DNA from: UBA1309 sp047605645
GTDB lineage: Bacteria; Bacteroidota; Bacteroidia; Bacteroidales; Dysgonomonadaceae
Direction of reading: 5' to 3'
Assembly: GCA_047605645.1 (NCBI GenBank)
Contig: JASGFJ010000022.1
Location: 1-64,000, forward strand
Length of the DNA stretch: 64,000 nucleotides
In this document: piece by piece, positions 9,017 to 17,445 of the stretch
Numbering within the stretch: the first letter of the stretch is position 1
Layout of the letters: each line of letters starts with the position of its first letter
Made by a program: the position numbers and the translations under genes
The notes under the pieces: model-generated
The model's input: only the letters and a program-made list of their open reading frames with translations
The model's database searches: none
What the model was told of the DNA's origin: nothing

Positions 9017-9961
9017 ATGGAGAGTCCAAAAATCCCTTTTAAAGTATTTTCGGGAACAAATTCCCGTTATTTGGCAGAGAAAATCTGTGCGCATCTTAAT
9101 TGTCCTTTGGGAAAGATGAACATCGAACACTTTGCGGATGGTGAATTTTCAGTTTCATACGACGAGTCAATCCGAGGTTCACAAGTATTTCTGGTTCAGT
9201 CTACATTCCCGAACTCAGACAATCTGATGGAGCTTCTTTTGATGATTGATGCAGCCAAAAGAGCATCAGCCAAGTCAATCGTTGCCGTAATTCCTTATTT
9301 CGGATGGGCACGACAGGACAGAAAAGACAAACCCCGTGTTTCTATCGGTGCCAAACTGATTGCAGACATGTTAGCAACAGCAGGCATCAACCGCCTGATA
9401 ACAATGGATCTGCATGCCGACCAGATTCAGGGATTCTTCAATCTTCCAGTTGACCATCTTTATGCTTCTGCCATCTTCACCGACTACATCAAGACATCGC
9501 TTGATCTTCAAAACCTGGTTATTGCCACACCTGATGTCGGAGGGACAAAGAGAGCAAGCTCATACGCGAAATTCCTGGGAATACCGATGGTTATTTGCTA
9601 CAAGTTGAGAAAAAAGGCAAACGTCATCTCAGAGATGCAAATCATCGGCGATGTAAAAGGAATGGATGTGCTGCTTGTTGACGATATAGTAGACACTGCC
9701 GGTACAATAACCAAGGCTGCCGACTTAATGATACAGAACGGCGCCAACTCGGTCAGAGCGATTGCCAGTCATGCGGTCATGTCCGATCCTGCCTCAGTTC
9801 GCGTAGATCAGTCCACTTTGAAAGAAATCATTTTCACCGACAGCATTCCGTATTCCAAAAAGAGCGAGAAAGTAAAAATACTTTCCATCTCGGAAGTGTT
9901 TGCTGATTCGATACGCAGAGTATGCAACAATGAATCTATCAGTTCGCTCTACGTCCTGTAA
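9017..9961 (+). CDS. prs: ribose-phosphate pyrophosphokinase
   Basis: 314 residues, standard length for class I PRPP synthetase, which makes 5-phosphoribosyl diphosphate from ribose 5-phosphate and ATP for nucleotide, His and Trp synthesis. Visible signatures: FSGTNSRYLAEKI at the N-terminus, DGEFSV, the FGWARQDRKDKPR loop that binds ATP, HADQIQGFF, and the PRPP-binding motif DVLLVDDIVDTAGT. It has its own promoter and is closed by the hairpin at 9979-10022, so it is probably a single transcription unit. Confidence 0.98.
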   Translation: MESPKIPFKVFSGTNSRYLAEKICAHLNCPLGKMNIEHFADGEFSVSYDESIRGSQVFLVQSTFPNSDNLMELLLMIDAAKRASAKSIVAVIPYFGWARQDRKDKPRVSIGAKLIADMLATAGINRLITMDLHADQIQGFFNLPVDHLYASAIFTDYIKTSLDLQNLVIATPDVGGTKRASSYAKFLGIPMVICYKLRKKANVISEMQIIGDVKGMDVLLVDDIVDTAGTITKAADLMIQNGANSVRAIASHAVMSDPASVRVDQSTLKEIIFTDSIPYSKKSEKVKILSISEVFADSIRRVCNNESISSLYVL

Positions 9962-9978
9962 AGCAGCGAAAAGCATAT

Positions 9979-10022
9979 AAAAAAACGAAACATGTTTTTT
10001 CAAAGAACATGTTTCGTTTTTT
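9979..10022. terminator. bidirectional terminator between prs and the GT9 gene
   Basis: A long near-perfect inverted repeat: AAAAAACGAAACATGTT on the left and AACATGTTTCGTTTTTT on the right, around a short loop near 9997-10004. The flanking A- and T-runs make it work as an intrinsic terminator in both directions. The minus-strand GT9 coding sequence ends within it (stop at 10000), so the last codons are part of the stem. Confidence 0.85.
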
Positions 10023-11049
10023 CTATTTCCATCACCTTCCTTACTATTTGTTCGGGAGGAATTCCTTTCAGACAAGCATATTCATCTCCGGTACGACTAC
10101 AAGGCTTTTTCCCATACACCGAACAAGGGCGGCATTCCAAATCAATCTGAACGGCATTCTCCGGTAATTGCCCGTAACCATAAAATCCCAAAGAAGGATG
10201 AGTAGCTCCCCAAATGGAAACCACCGGAGTATTTACGAGAGATGCCAGATGCATGTTGGCCGAATCCATCGAAACAAGTACATCGAGCGATTGCATAAGC
10301 AACAATTCTTCCTTCAATTCAAACCGACCTACCGTCGTTTCAACATGCTCATATTTTTGAGACCATGTTTTTAGAATTTGTTCTTCTTCTCCTTTTCCTC
10401 CAAATAAGAAAATACGAACAGAACCTGTGCTATTCAACAGTTGAATAACCTCTTCCATTCTTTCAATTGGATACACCTTCCCTTGATGCCTGGCAAAAGG
10501 AGCTACTCCAATACGCATTTTCTCTTCGCGTGGCACAAAATCGCCTAACATGGAATACGGAAGCTCACGCCCATCAAAAAAACCCTGAAATGAAAGGATG
10601 AAAGGGAATCCGAGGCGGGTAAAAACATCCGCATATCTTTCCACTGAACTTTTTAAGGGAACTTCCAGCTTTTTGGTTCGTATCAGGTTTTTCTTTTCTT
10701 CTCTTCCTTTGTCGATATGCTCCACCCGGACTCCAGGATGAGTTAACAACGAAAATCTTATTATTTTGCTGCGCAACACATCATGCACATCAGCTATGTG
10801 CGTAAAGTCCATTAAAGCAATGCCCTTGTTTAGCTTCATCAATCCTTTGAATCCCTGATGGTCGTTCATCGGGTCAAAAATCAATGTACTCACATTTTCG
10901 GACAAAGACTCAAACAAAGGGGCAAATACCTTCCGCGTGAGTACCACAAATTCATCCTGCGGATAACTTTTTGCGACAGAAGCAAGCACAGGAACAAGCA
11001 TGGCAACATCACCAAAAGCGGAAAAGCGTATTATTAAAACCTTAGACAT
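10000..11049 (-). CDS. glycosyltransferase family 9 (heptosyltransferase-like)
   Basis: 349 residues. It resembles ADP-heptose:LPS heptosyltransferases (GT9), which add sugars to the LPS core on the cytoplasmic face of the inner membrane. The N-terminal Rossmann half opens with VLIIRFSAFGDVAML. The C-terminal half has the nucleotide-sugar site SMDSANMHLASLVNTPVVS followed by IWGATHP. The cysteine-bearing ECRPCSVYGKKPC segment near the C-terminus is common in Bacteroidota members. The start MSKVLIIRF at 11049 was chosen over an ATG at 11088, which lies inside a terminator hairpin. The 3' end overlaps the prs terminator. The acceptor sugar is unknown. Confidence 0.88.
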   Translation of the reverse strand: MSKVLIIRFSAFGDVAMLVPVLASVAKSYPQDEFVVLTRKVFAPLFESLSENVSTLIFDPMNDHQGFKGLMKLNKGIALMDFTHIADVHDVLRSKIIRFSLLTHPGVRVEHIDKGREEKKNLIRTKKLEVPLKSSVERYADVFTRLGFPFILSFQGFFDGRELPYSMLGDFVPREEKMRIGVAPFARHQGKVYPIERMEEVIQLLNSTGSVRIFLFGGKGEEEQILKTWSQKYEHVETTVGRFELKEELLLMQSLDVLVSMDSANMHLASLVNTPVVSIWGATHPSLGFYGYGQLPENAVQIDLECRPCSVYGKKPCSRTGDEYACLKGIPPEQIVRKVMEIEKTKHVL

Positions 11050-11065
11050 AAAATAACCAATCTGT

Positions 11066-11099
11066 AAAAAAAGCGCCTGTAAGACCATTACAAACGCTT
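11066..11099 (-). terminator. terminator/attenuator hairpin between DUF4254 and GT9 genes
   Basis: Read on the minus strand, a 12-bp stem (arms 11088-11099 and 11071-11082, two G-T wobbles, 5-base loop) is followed directly by seven Ts (11066-11072). This is a textbook intrinsic terminator for the DUF4254 transcript. It ends only 17 bases before the GT9 start codon, so it could also act as an attenuator for GT9. Confidence 0.75.
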
Positions 11100-11126
11100 T
11101 CCGAAGTATGCTTTAATTAGAAAACT

Positions 11127-11738
11127 TTATTTCTTTCCTCCTACATAGAGTACCGGATTCAGGTTCGGGTCATTATACATTTTCATCTGCTTATAGACTT
11201 TCATGTATTTATCTCCCTTTTCAATATCAGAAAGTAATTCGTCAATCGCTTCAGATAAATCGCTCTTCTGCTCAAGCAAAACATTCAGTTTCGCCTCACA
11301 GGAAGCTTTGTGAGCTTCAGCAGCATCTTCTCTGATTACTTCCTGATGCATGTGATATATTTTCAACGCAAGGATAGAAAGACGGTCAATAGCCCAGGCC
11401 GGACTTTCAGTATTAATTTGAGCCTTCGAAGAAGGTTTCACGTCTTTGTATATATCCAAAAAATAGCTATCAATCATTTCCACCATATCTGTTCTTTCCT
11501 GATTGGATTTATCAATCCGCCTCTTAATTTCCAATGCCTTCACCGGATCAATCTGAGGATCACGTATAATATCCTCCAAATGCCACTGTACTGTGTCAAT
11601 CCAATTTTTTAAATACAGAAAATATTCAATGGTTTGAAATTTATACGGATTGTTGATAGGAGCATCTACATCATCGTGTACATGATAATCAAGAATTGAC
11701 TTCTCGAAAATAGGATTTGATAAATTACTAAATGACAT
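11127..11738 (-). CDS. DUF4254 domain-containing protein
   Basis: 203 residues, acidic, predominantly helical, with no signal peptide or membrane helix. The pattern DTVQWHLEDIIRDP near residue 50, KRRIDKSNQERTDMVE, SPAWAIDRLSILALKIYHM and the terminal NLNPVLYVGGK match DUF4254, a cytosolic family known almost only from Bacteroidota, usually beside a GT9 glycosyltransferase as here. No activity is known to me. The pairing with GT9 suggests a link to cell-surface glycan synthesis. A terminator separates the two genes. Confidence 0.85.
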   Translation of the reverse strand: MSFSNLSNPIFEKSILDYHVHDDVDAPINNPYKFQTIEYFLYLKNWIDTVQWHLEDIIRDPQIDPVKALEIKRRIDKSNQERTDMVEMIDSYFLDIYKDVKPSSKAQINTESPAWAIDRLSILALKIYHMHQEVIREDAAEAHKASCEAKLNVLLEQKSDLSEAIDELLSDIEKGDKYMKVYKQMKMYNDPNLNPVLYVGGKK

Positions 11739-11786
11739 GGTTCAACTTATTTTTAATGAATACTGAACTACTAAAAAATGGAAAAC

Positions 11787-11828
11787 AAAAAAATCCAAGC
11801 AGATAACTTATTATTTATCAACCTGGAT
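11787..11828 (-). terminator. intrinsic terminator of tRNA-His
   Basis: On the minus strand a 7-bp stem (arms 11822-11828 and 11793-11799, one G-T pair, A+T-rich loop of about 22 bases) is followed by a T-run at 11787-11793. It lies 16 bases downstream of the tRNA 3' end. Confidence 0.5.
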
Positions 11829-11843
11829 CTTTTTTACCTTTGG

Positions 11844-11917
11844 GGTGGAAGACGGGGCTCGAACCCGCGACACTCGGAACCACAATCCGATGCTCTGCCT
11901 ACTGAGCTACAACCACC
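11844..11917 (-). tRNA. tRNA-His (anticodon GTG)
   Basis: The minus strand folds as a tRNA: D-arm GCTC/GAGC, anticodon stem TCGGA/TCCGA with loop TTGTGGT (anticodon GTG) and T-arm GCGGG-TTCGAGC-CCCGT. The extra 5' G (position -1, at 11917) opposite C73 is the histidine identity element. CCA is not encoded. The acceptor stem GTGGTTG/CTTCCAC has two adjacent U-U mismatches (5-68 and 6-67); see findings. The promoter and terminator around it indicate a single-gene transcript. Confidence 0.95.
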
Positions 11918-11934
11918 ATGTTTGTTTTGCGGTG

Positions 11935-11942
11935 CAAAGATA
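11935..11942 (-). promoter_or_regulatory. -7 promoter element of tRNA-His
   Basis: Minus-strand TATCTTTG, 18 bases before the tRNA 5' end, with a TTG about 19 bases further upstream. It fits the Bacteroidota consensus and short leader of a tRNA gene. Confidence 0.6.
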
Positions 11943-12049
11943 TGAATTATTTATTAACAAGCAACCTTTTAATAAAAAATATTCCAGGTTTAATAGAAAG
12001 TACGGCTTCGGGGAAAACCGTACTTTTCCATATCTTTTAGTGCCTTCCT

Positions 12050-14635
12050 TTACATGTTAAGCCAGTAAACGTAAGCAAAATCCTGACGATGAGCCATATC
12101 CTTATGCACAGGATAAGCCCTCAATGCAAATTTTGTAGCACCATTTACTTTAGGTTCAAACTCCATTTCAAAATAAAGCTTTGAACCTTCACTCTTGACT
12201 AACTCAAGGGTATCTGCCGAAACAAAAATATCTTGATTTGCTTCAGAATCAAATTTTGTAACAACAAAATCGACACCGATATCCCCCAGAATATCATGTT
12301 TATCCAAAACAACGCGGCCTGAGTATTTCACACCTTCTACCAGATTCAGTGTATCGTTAACCATGTCAACATTGCCCTGAGTCACTTCTACGGAAATAAC
12401 CGACAAATGATCCCATTTGGAGGCAGTATCTTCTTTCCATGCTGCCAATTCGCGCGCTTTTTGGAAATTATCGGCCAGGACAAGGCGATGACGTTGCTGC
12501 AGAGGCTTATAAAATCTTTCGATATAATCGTCAATCATCCGCTTGGTTGTATAATGCGGAGCAATTTTTGCAATAGAGTTCTTCACAAACTGCATCCATT
12601 CCGGAGAATAGCCTTTTTCGCCACGAGCATAATACAACGGAAGAATTTCATTTTCGAAGCTATTGTAAATCAACGAAGCATCTAATTCATCTTGATAACT
12701 CTGGTTCGTATAAGTACGTTTATCGGTCAATGCCCATCCGGCTCCTTCACGGTAACCTTCATACCACCATCCGTCCAATACAGAGAAATTGAGCACTCCG
12801 TTCATTTCGGCTTTTTCACCGGATGTTCCCGAAGCTTCCAAAGGACGAGTCGGCGTATTTAGCCAAATATCCACACCTGAAATCAGTCGCTTAGCCAACT
12901 GCATGTCATAGTTTTCAAGGAAAATAATTTTCCCGAAAAATTCCGGTCGTTGCGAAATTTCAATAATATGCTTAATCAATCCCTGACCTCCGCCATCGGC
13001 AGGATGAGCCTTTCCGGTGAAAAGAAATTGAATGGGACGTTCCGGATTATTTACCAATTTAGCCAAACGATCTAAATCGGTAAAAAGCAGGTGTGCCCGT
13101 TTATATGTAGCAAAACGACGTCCAAATCCGACCAACAGCGCATCAGAACGAATATCCTTCAATAAAGAAACGACTTCGGCCGGTTTGCGGTTACTGCGTG
13201 AAAGATTTTGCTGCAATTTATTCTTTACGTAATCGATAAGTCTCTTCTTGAGAACTTTCCGGACATTCCAGAGCTCTTCATCCCCCACACTATAAATATC
13301 ATCCCAGATTTCAGGATTAGACTGATCACTCAGAAATGTCTTTTTGAAAGTTTTGTTATACAAAGCTTTCATCTCTTTTGCAGTCCATGTAGGCAAGTGA
13401 ACCCCATTGGTCACATATCCTACATGTAATTCTTCAGGAAAATATCCGGGCCATATCGGCTGGAACATGTTGCGCGAAACAATTCCATGCAAGAGACTTA
13501 CCCCATTGGCGTGCAGACAAGTATTCAGAGCGAAAGCGCTCATGCTGAATTTTTCGTTTGTTCCGGGATGTTCCCTTCCCATATCCGCAAACTCTTGCCA
13601 GGAAATACCCAATCTGCCGGGATAGCTTCCCAAGTACTTGCCCAACAATCCTTCGTCGAAATAATCATGTCCGGCAGGAACCGGAGTATGCACAGTATAT
13701 AACCCGGAAGAACGAACGACTTCCAATGCCTGACCGAAAGTCAAGTCTTCCGTCTCTATCAAATCGACCAAACGCTGTACATTAATCAATGCCGCGTGTC
13801 CTTCATTACAATGATAAACATCTTTTTTGATTCCCAGCTTGTTCAGAAGCAAAATACCTCCGATACCAAGCAAATACTCCTGTTTCATTCGGTTTTCCCA
13901 GTCACCGCCATACAATTGATGCGTAATGGAGCGGTCATACTCACTGTTTGCCTCAAAGTCAGTATCCATTAGATAAAGACCAATGCGACCCACATTCACA
14001 CGCCAGATACGCGCATACACATTGCGTTCGGGATAAGGAACTTCAAGAACCATTTGTTGTCCATTTGCCTGGATAACCGGTTCAAGCGGAAGTTCATTAA
14101 AATTCTGAGGCTCATAGTTTGCAACTTGCTGTCCATCAGGAGAAATTGTTTGTGTAAAATACCCGTAACGGTATAAAAATCCGACTGCAGTTAAATCCAC
14201 ATGACTGTCGCTGGCCTCTTTCAGGTAGTCGCCGGCCAATACGCCCAAGCCCCCTGAATAAATTTTCAAAACACTTGTCATGCCATATTCCATACTGAAA
14301 TAGGCGACTGATGTTTTGCTCGAATCAGGCTCTTCGGATAGATAAGCTTCAAAATCCCGAATAACAGCTCCTAACCTAGCCATAAGTTCAGCATCTTTGA
14401 TTATCTCTTTGCATTTGTCATACGACAACCGCTGAAGAAACACCACCGGATTATGGCTTGATTCTTCCCATAGCTTATTGTCTATGTCTTCAAAAAGCTC
14501 AATTGCTTCATTGTTCCAGACCCACCATAGGTTTCTCGCTAATTTTTCCAGGGGAAGCAATTCCTGAGGAAGATTAGCATGTGTATATACACTCTTCCAC
14601 GAAGGCGTATTCGAGTAGCTTGCACTGACTTTCAT
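12050..14635 (-). CDS. glgP: alpha-glucan (glycogen/maltodextrin) phosphorylase, GT35 with N-terminal DUF3417
   Basis: 861 residues. It releases glucose 1-phosphate from alpha-1,4-glucans using pyridoxal phosphate, in the cytoplasm. The N-terminal DUF3417 segment (about 10-115, LEKLARNLWWVWNNEA) marks the long bacterial/archaeal subgroup. The catalytic half shows YFSMEYGM, CNEGHAALI, the YVTNGVHLPTW region and the PLP-attachment region EASGTSGEKAEMNGVLNFS. It pairs functionally with the GT3 synthase just upstream (14743-16395, same strand, 107-base gap) for glycogen turnover. Length and motifs are intact. Confidence 0.94.
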   Translation of the reverse strand: MKVSASYSNTPSWKSVYTHANLPQELLPLEKLARNLWWVWNNEAIELFEDIDNKLWEESSHNPVVFLQRLSYDKCKEIIKDAELMARLGAVIRDFEAYLSEEPDSSKTSVAYFSMEYGMTSVLKIYSGGLGVLAGDYLKEASDSHVDLTAVGFLYRYGYFTQTISPDGQQVANYEPQNFNELPLEPVIQANGQQMVLEVPYPERNVYARIWRVNVGRIGLYLMDTDFEANSEYDRSITHQLYGGDWENRMKQEYLLGIGGILLLNKLGIKKDVYHCNEGHAALINVQRLVDLIETEDLTFGQALEVVRSSGLYTVHTPVPAGHDYFDEGLLGKYLGSYPGRLGISWQEFADMGREHPGTNEKFSMSAFALNTCLHANGVSLLHGIVSRNMFQPIWPGYFPEELHVGYVTNGVHLPTWTAKEMKALYNKTFKKTFLSDQSNPEIWDDIYSVGDEELWNVRKVLKKRLIDYVKNKLQQNLSRSNRKPAEVVSLLKDIRSDALLVGFGRRFATYKRAHLLFTDLDRLAKLVNNPERPIQFLFTGKAHPADGGGQGLIKHIIEISQRPEFFGKIIFLENYDMQLAKRLISGVDIWLNTPTRPLEASGTSGEKAEMNGVLNFSVLDGWWYEGYREGAGWALTDKRTYTNQSYQDELDASLIYNSFENEILPLYYARGEKGYSPEWMQFVKNSIAKIAPHYTTKRMIDDYIERFYKPLQQRHRLVLADNFQKARELAAWKEDTASKWDHLSVISVEVTQGNVDMVNDTLNLVEGVKYSGRVVLDKHDILGDIGVDFVVTKFDSEANQDIFVSADTLELVKSEGSKLYFEMEFEPKVNGATKFALRAYPVHKDMAHRQDFAYVYWLNM

Positions 14636-14742
14636 AATTCTATGTGTTTAAAACGTTGATATTCTCTTTTTATAATTAATGTAACGATTGTTTGTGAGTA
14701 TTAGGAATTCAATTAAACAAAATTAAACAAAATTAAGTACAA

Positions 14743-16395
14743 TTATACTCTTTTTTTTGCAATTTCCAACGCTTCATTATACACCTGATAGTAATATTTT
14801 ATAAAATGGCTCCAATCGGCCTGCAGAGATCTTTCCAGAGCAGAATTCCTCATGATGCGTTCTTCTTCACTACTTTTGACCGAGACTTCAAAAATAAGAT
14901 TGCTTATATCTTCAGCCACTTCGTGATAATTATAGTCATCACGAAAAACAACCTCCACACCGTCCTCCAATCCTTTTTTGTCACCCAGTTTCTTGTTCCA
15001 TAAACCAAATCCGGCCAAAGTGGTTGTTATTGTCGGAATGGAAAACGCAATACTTTCATGCGGTGTATATCCCCAGGGCTCGTAATAGGAAGGAAAGGCC
15101 GTAACATCCAGGCCAATCAGCAAATCATAATATGACATATTGAAAATTCCGTCCTCTCCGTTCAGATAAGAGGGTACAAAAACAATTTTCACCCGATCCC
15201 CCGGAAGGTTCCGAAACCCAAGACTGTCGATTTGTCTCAGCACCAGATCTTCATGCATATTGTGCAGCCAATGCGTAAGGAAAGGATGTTCCAATGCTCC
15301 GTGAGCGGCCTTTTTATCTAGCCTGTTCATCAGGTCGGCACGAGGTTCTTTCATCCAGGCAGGTACCATAATAAAAGCGACAACATCTTTTTTCAACTGC
15401 TTGATATTTTTGAGTTTGTGTAAAGCTTCAATAAAGACATCGATTCCTTTGTTTTTAAACTCATAGCGTCCGCTGGTAGCCACTAATACAGCATCATCGT
15501 CTATCTCCTGTCCTAAAAGTTTTTCTACGACATTAATCAAAGCCTTACGAGCCTCTTTGCGTTTGTGGTCATAATCTTCACCGGTTGGAATCATATCCTG
15601 CTCAAAGCCATTGGGAGTAACGAAGGGTTTGCGTTCAAGAAGCTGCGTACATTCCAAAGCAGTGATATCGCTCACTGTCGTGAAACAGTCAGCATTACGC
15701 GCAGCCTTTTTTTCTATGGAATGCTTGGCTACCATATTCAATTCACGAGCCATCTGATCTCCGTTGTATGCAGTCAGATAATTATATAGCGGTTTGTTGT
15801 TGCCGGCAATAGAACGTCCGATGGAAGTAGCATGTGTTGTAAATACGGTAGCGACCTTTGGCAGGTTGCTTTTTACGAAAAGCAATCCCATCCCCAACAT
15901 CCATTCATCAAAATGAGCAATAACCTTCTCATCGATAAGGCCAAAAAACTCATAGAAACTTTTTATCACACATCCGGTTGCATAGGCAAACATGCATGAT
16001 TCATCATAATCACCATAAGCATGCAGTGAATCTACTTTGTAATCTTCCCACATTTCTCCGTAAATTTCATCTTTTCGGAGAAAGAAGTCCTGATAATCCA
16101 CCAAAATAGCGATTGGTTGTCCTTCCACATCCCATCTTCCGATTCTGAGCTTAAGTGCGTCTTTTTCACGCGCGTGCAGCCTCCAATCTTCCAAAAGCGT
16201 CTCATCTTCATTAAACCACAAACTTTCCTTTTTTGTCCAGATATCCGGACCAATAAAGATCAGATTATCTCCATATTGTTCTTTGAGGCATTTGGCTTTG
16301 GAGGCCAAAACTGTGTAAATTCCGCCTACTTTGTTACATACTTCCCAACTTGTCTCAAAAAGATAACCTTGATTTTGTGTTTTTACCTGACTCAT
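14743..16395 (-). CDS. glycogen synthase, eukaryotic-type GT3 family
   Basis: 550 residues. It elongates glycogen from a nucleotide-activated glucose. The GT3 signature opens ETSWEVCNKVGGIYTVLASK, with THATSIGRSIAG, HFDEWMLGMG and SYYEPWGYTPHESIAFSIPT near the C-terminal nucleotide-sugar site. This is the glycogen synthase type of fungi and animals, also carried by Bacteroidota, and differs from the GT5 type at the right end of the window. A longer frame (ATG at 16521) starts upstream of the promoter at 16435-16442. I therefore chose MSQVKTQNQ at 16395; an ATG at 16419 is a possible alternative. Confidence 0.93.
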   Translation of the reverse strand: MSQVKTQNQGYLFETSWEVCNKVGGIYTVLASKAKCLKEQYGDNLIFIGPDIWTKKESLWFNEDETLLEDWRLHAREKDALKLRIGRWDVEGQPIAILVDYQDFFLRKDEIYGEMWEDYKVDSLHAYGDYDESCMFAYATGCVIKSFYEFFGLIDEKVIAHFDEWMLGMGLLFVKSNLPKVATVFTTHATSIGRSIAGNNKPLYNYLTAYNGDQMARELNMVAKHSIEKKAARNADCFTTVSDITALECTQLLERKPFVTPNGFEQDMIPTGEDYDHKRKEARKALINVVEKLLGQEIDDDAVLVATSGRYEFKNKGIDVFIEALHKLKNIKQLKKDVVAFIMVPAWMKEPRADLMNRLDKKAAHGALEHPFLTHWLHNMHEDLVLRQIDSLGFRNLPGDRVKIVFVPSYLNGEDGIFNMSYYDLLIGLDVTAFPSYYEPWGYTPHESIAFSIPTITTTLAGFGLWNKKLGDKKGLEDGVEVVFRDDYNYHEVAEDISNLIFEVSVKSSEEERIMRNSALERSLQADWSHFIKYYYQVYNEALEIAKKRV

Positions 16396-16434
16396 ATAAT
16401 TAATATTGTGAAACTTCATTATTGTTCTAAACAG

Positions 16435-16442
16435 CAAAGATA
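16435..16442 (-). promoter_or_regulatory. -7 promoter element of the glycogen synthase gene
   Basis: Minus-strand TATCTTTG (consensus TAnnTTTG), with the start expected near 16428, 33 bases before the ATG at 16395. It supports the short start of the GT3 gene. Confidence 0.6.
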
Positions 16443-16493
16443 AGATAAATCTAAAAAGAGAGGAAAAAATATTATTTCTTAAAATGAATTCTA

Positions 16494-16501
16494 TAACTTT
16501 G
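16494..16501 (+). promoter_or_regulatory. -7 promoter element of the acyltransferase gene
   Basis: TAACTTTG on the plus strand, matching TAnnTTTG and divergent from the GT3 promoter 52 bases away. It would give a leader of about 135 bases before the ATG at 16645. Confidence 0.45.
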
Positions 16502-16644
16502 CAGCAATTTATTAATCTCATCGGGTCTTACTTGAGTGTCAGATTCAATCAAGCCACATCTTAGCTCTATTTTCAAACTGAAACACAATCTTTCAGCATC
16601 ACCTGAGCGGACTTTGGCATCAGACAAGAGCCACTCCTTTTTAA

Positions 16645-17184
16645 ATGAAAAAAATAGCAGATATAATTCTTAAACTGATTGGATGGAATGTATTGGACAA
16701 AGTCGGATACATCTCCAAATGTGTGATATGCGTTGCTCCGCATACTAGTAACTATGACTTTCTTATGGGTGAACTCACTTATATGCACTTGGGGCGGAAA
16801 GCTAGTTTTCTAATGAAAAAAAGCTGGTTCTTCTTTCCATTGGGTTATTTGCTCCGCGCAATCGGAGGCATTCCGGTCGATCGTTCTCAAAAAACATCCC
16901 TGACACAGCAGTTGAGCGAAGAATTTCGCAAAAGAAAAAATTTTCATATTGCCATCACTCCTGAGGGAACACGAAAACTAAACACAGAATGGAAAAAAGG
17001 GTTTTACTTCATTGCCAAAGAGGCAGATGTCCCCATTCTTCTGGCTGCCATCGACTACAAAACCAAAACAGTAGAACTGCGTGAATTATTCCATCCATCA
17101 GGAGACGTAGAAGCAGATTTGGCAATCATCAAAAGCAAATATGAAGATGTAGGTGCCCGCCATCCGGAGAAATTTGTAATCTGA
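16645..17184 (+). CDS. 1-acyl-sn-glycerol-3-phosphate acyltransferase-like protein (PlsC family)
   Basis: 179 residues, short for PlsC but normal for the small Bacteroidota branch. The catalytic H-x4-D motif is HTSNYD (His33 to Asp38) and the substrate-binding EGTR motif is at 107-110, in ITPEGTRK. IGGIPVDR (about 73-80) is the intervening conserved block. It lacks a strong N-terminal membrane helix. It probably acylates a lysophospholipid or related lipid at the inner membrane; the exact acceptor is not deducible. Confidence 0.88.
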   Translation: MKKIADIILKLIGWNVLDKVGYISKCVICVAPHTSNYDFLMGELTYMHLGRKASFLMKKSWFFFPLGYLLRAIGGIPVDRSQKTSLTQQLSEEFRKRKNFHIAITPEGTRKLNTEWKKGFYFIAKEADVPILLAAIDYKTKTVELRELFHPSGDVEADLAIIKSKYEDVGARHPEKFVI

Positions 17185-17288
17185 TGCGGATGTATACATT
17201 CTTTATATCTTTATAAATAGTTCTTTTCATCCCTTTAATTATAGCAAATCTCCTCTGCACAGTATGTGCGCATACTTTTGGAAAGTGC

Positions 17289-17312
17289 AAAAAGAACTCC
17301 CTAGGTCTTTTT
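17289..17312 (+). terminator. possible terminator after the acyltransferase gene
   Basis: A 10-bp inverted repeat with one mismatch (arms 17289-17298 and 17303-17312, loop CCCT). The right arm ends in TCTTTTT, so the T-run is part of the stem. It is followed by GAAGCGGG, making it weaker than a classic terminator. Confidence 0.4.
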
Positions 17313-17445
17313 GAAGCGGGCGGGGTAATTTCCAATCCGCAACAGGGAAGAAGCATGGCAAATATCATCAAAAAAGACGAATACCGCTTCATCCAAACAA
17401 GTCGCTGAGTTGTTATTTCAGGAAAGCTAATTAAATGAACAGACG

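Noticed and set aside
17212..17408. Open plus-strand frame (about 65 codons, including PQQGRSMANIIKKDEYRF) before the amidase gene
   Set aside because: No start codon until the last 17 codons; probably chance or a remnant too short to support.
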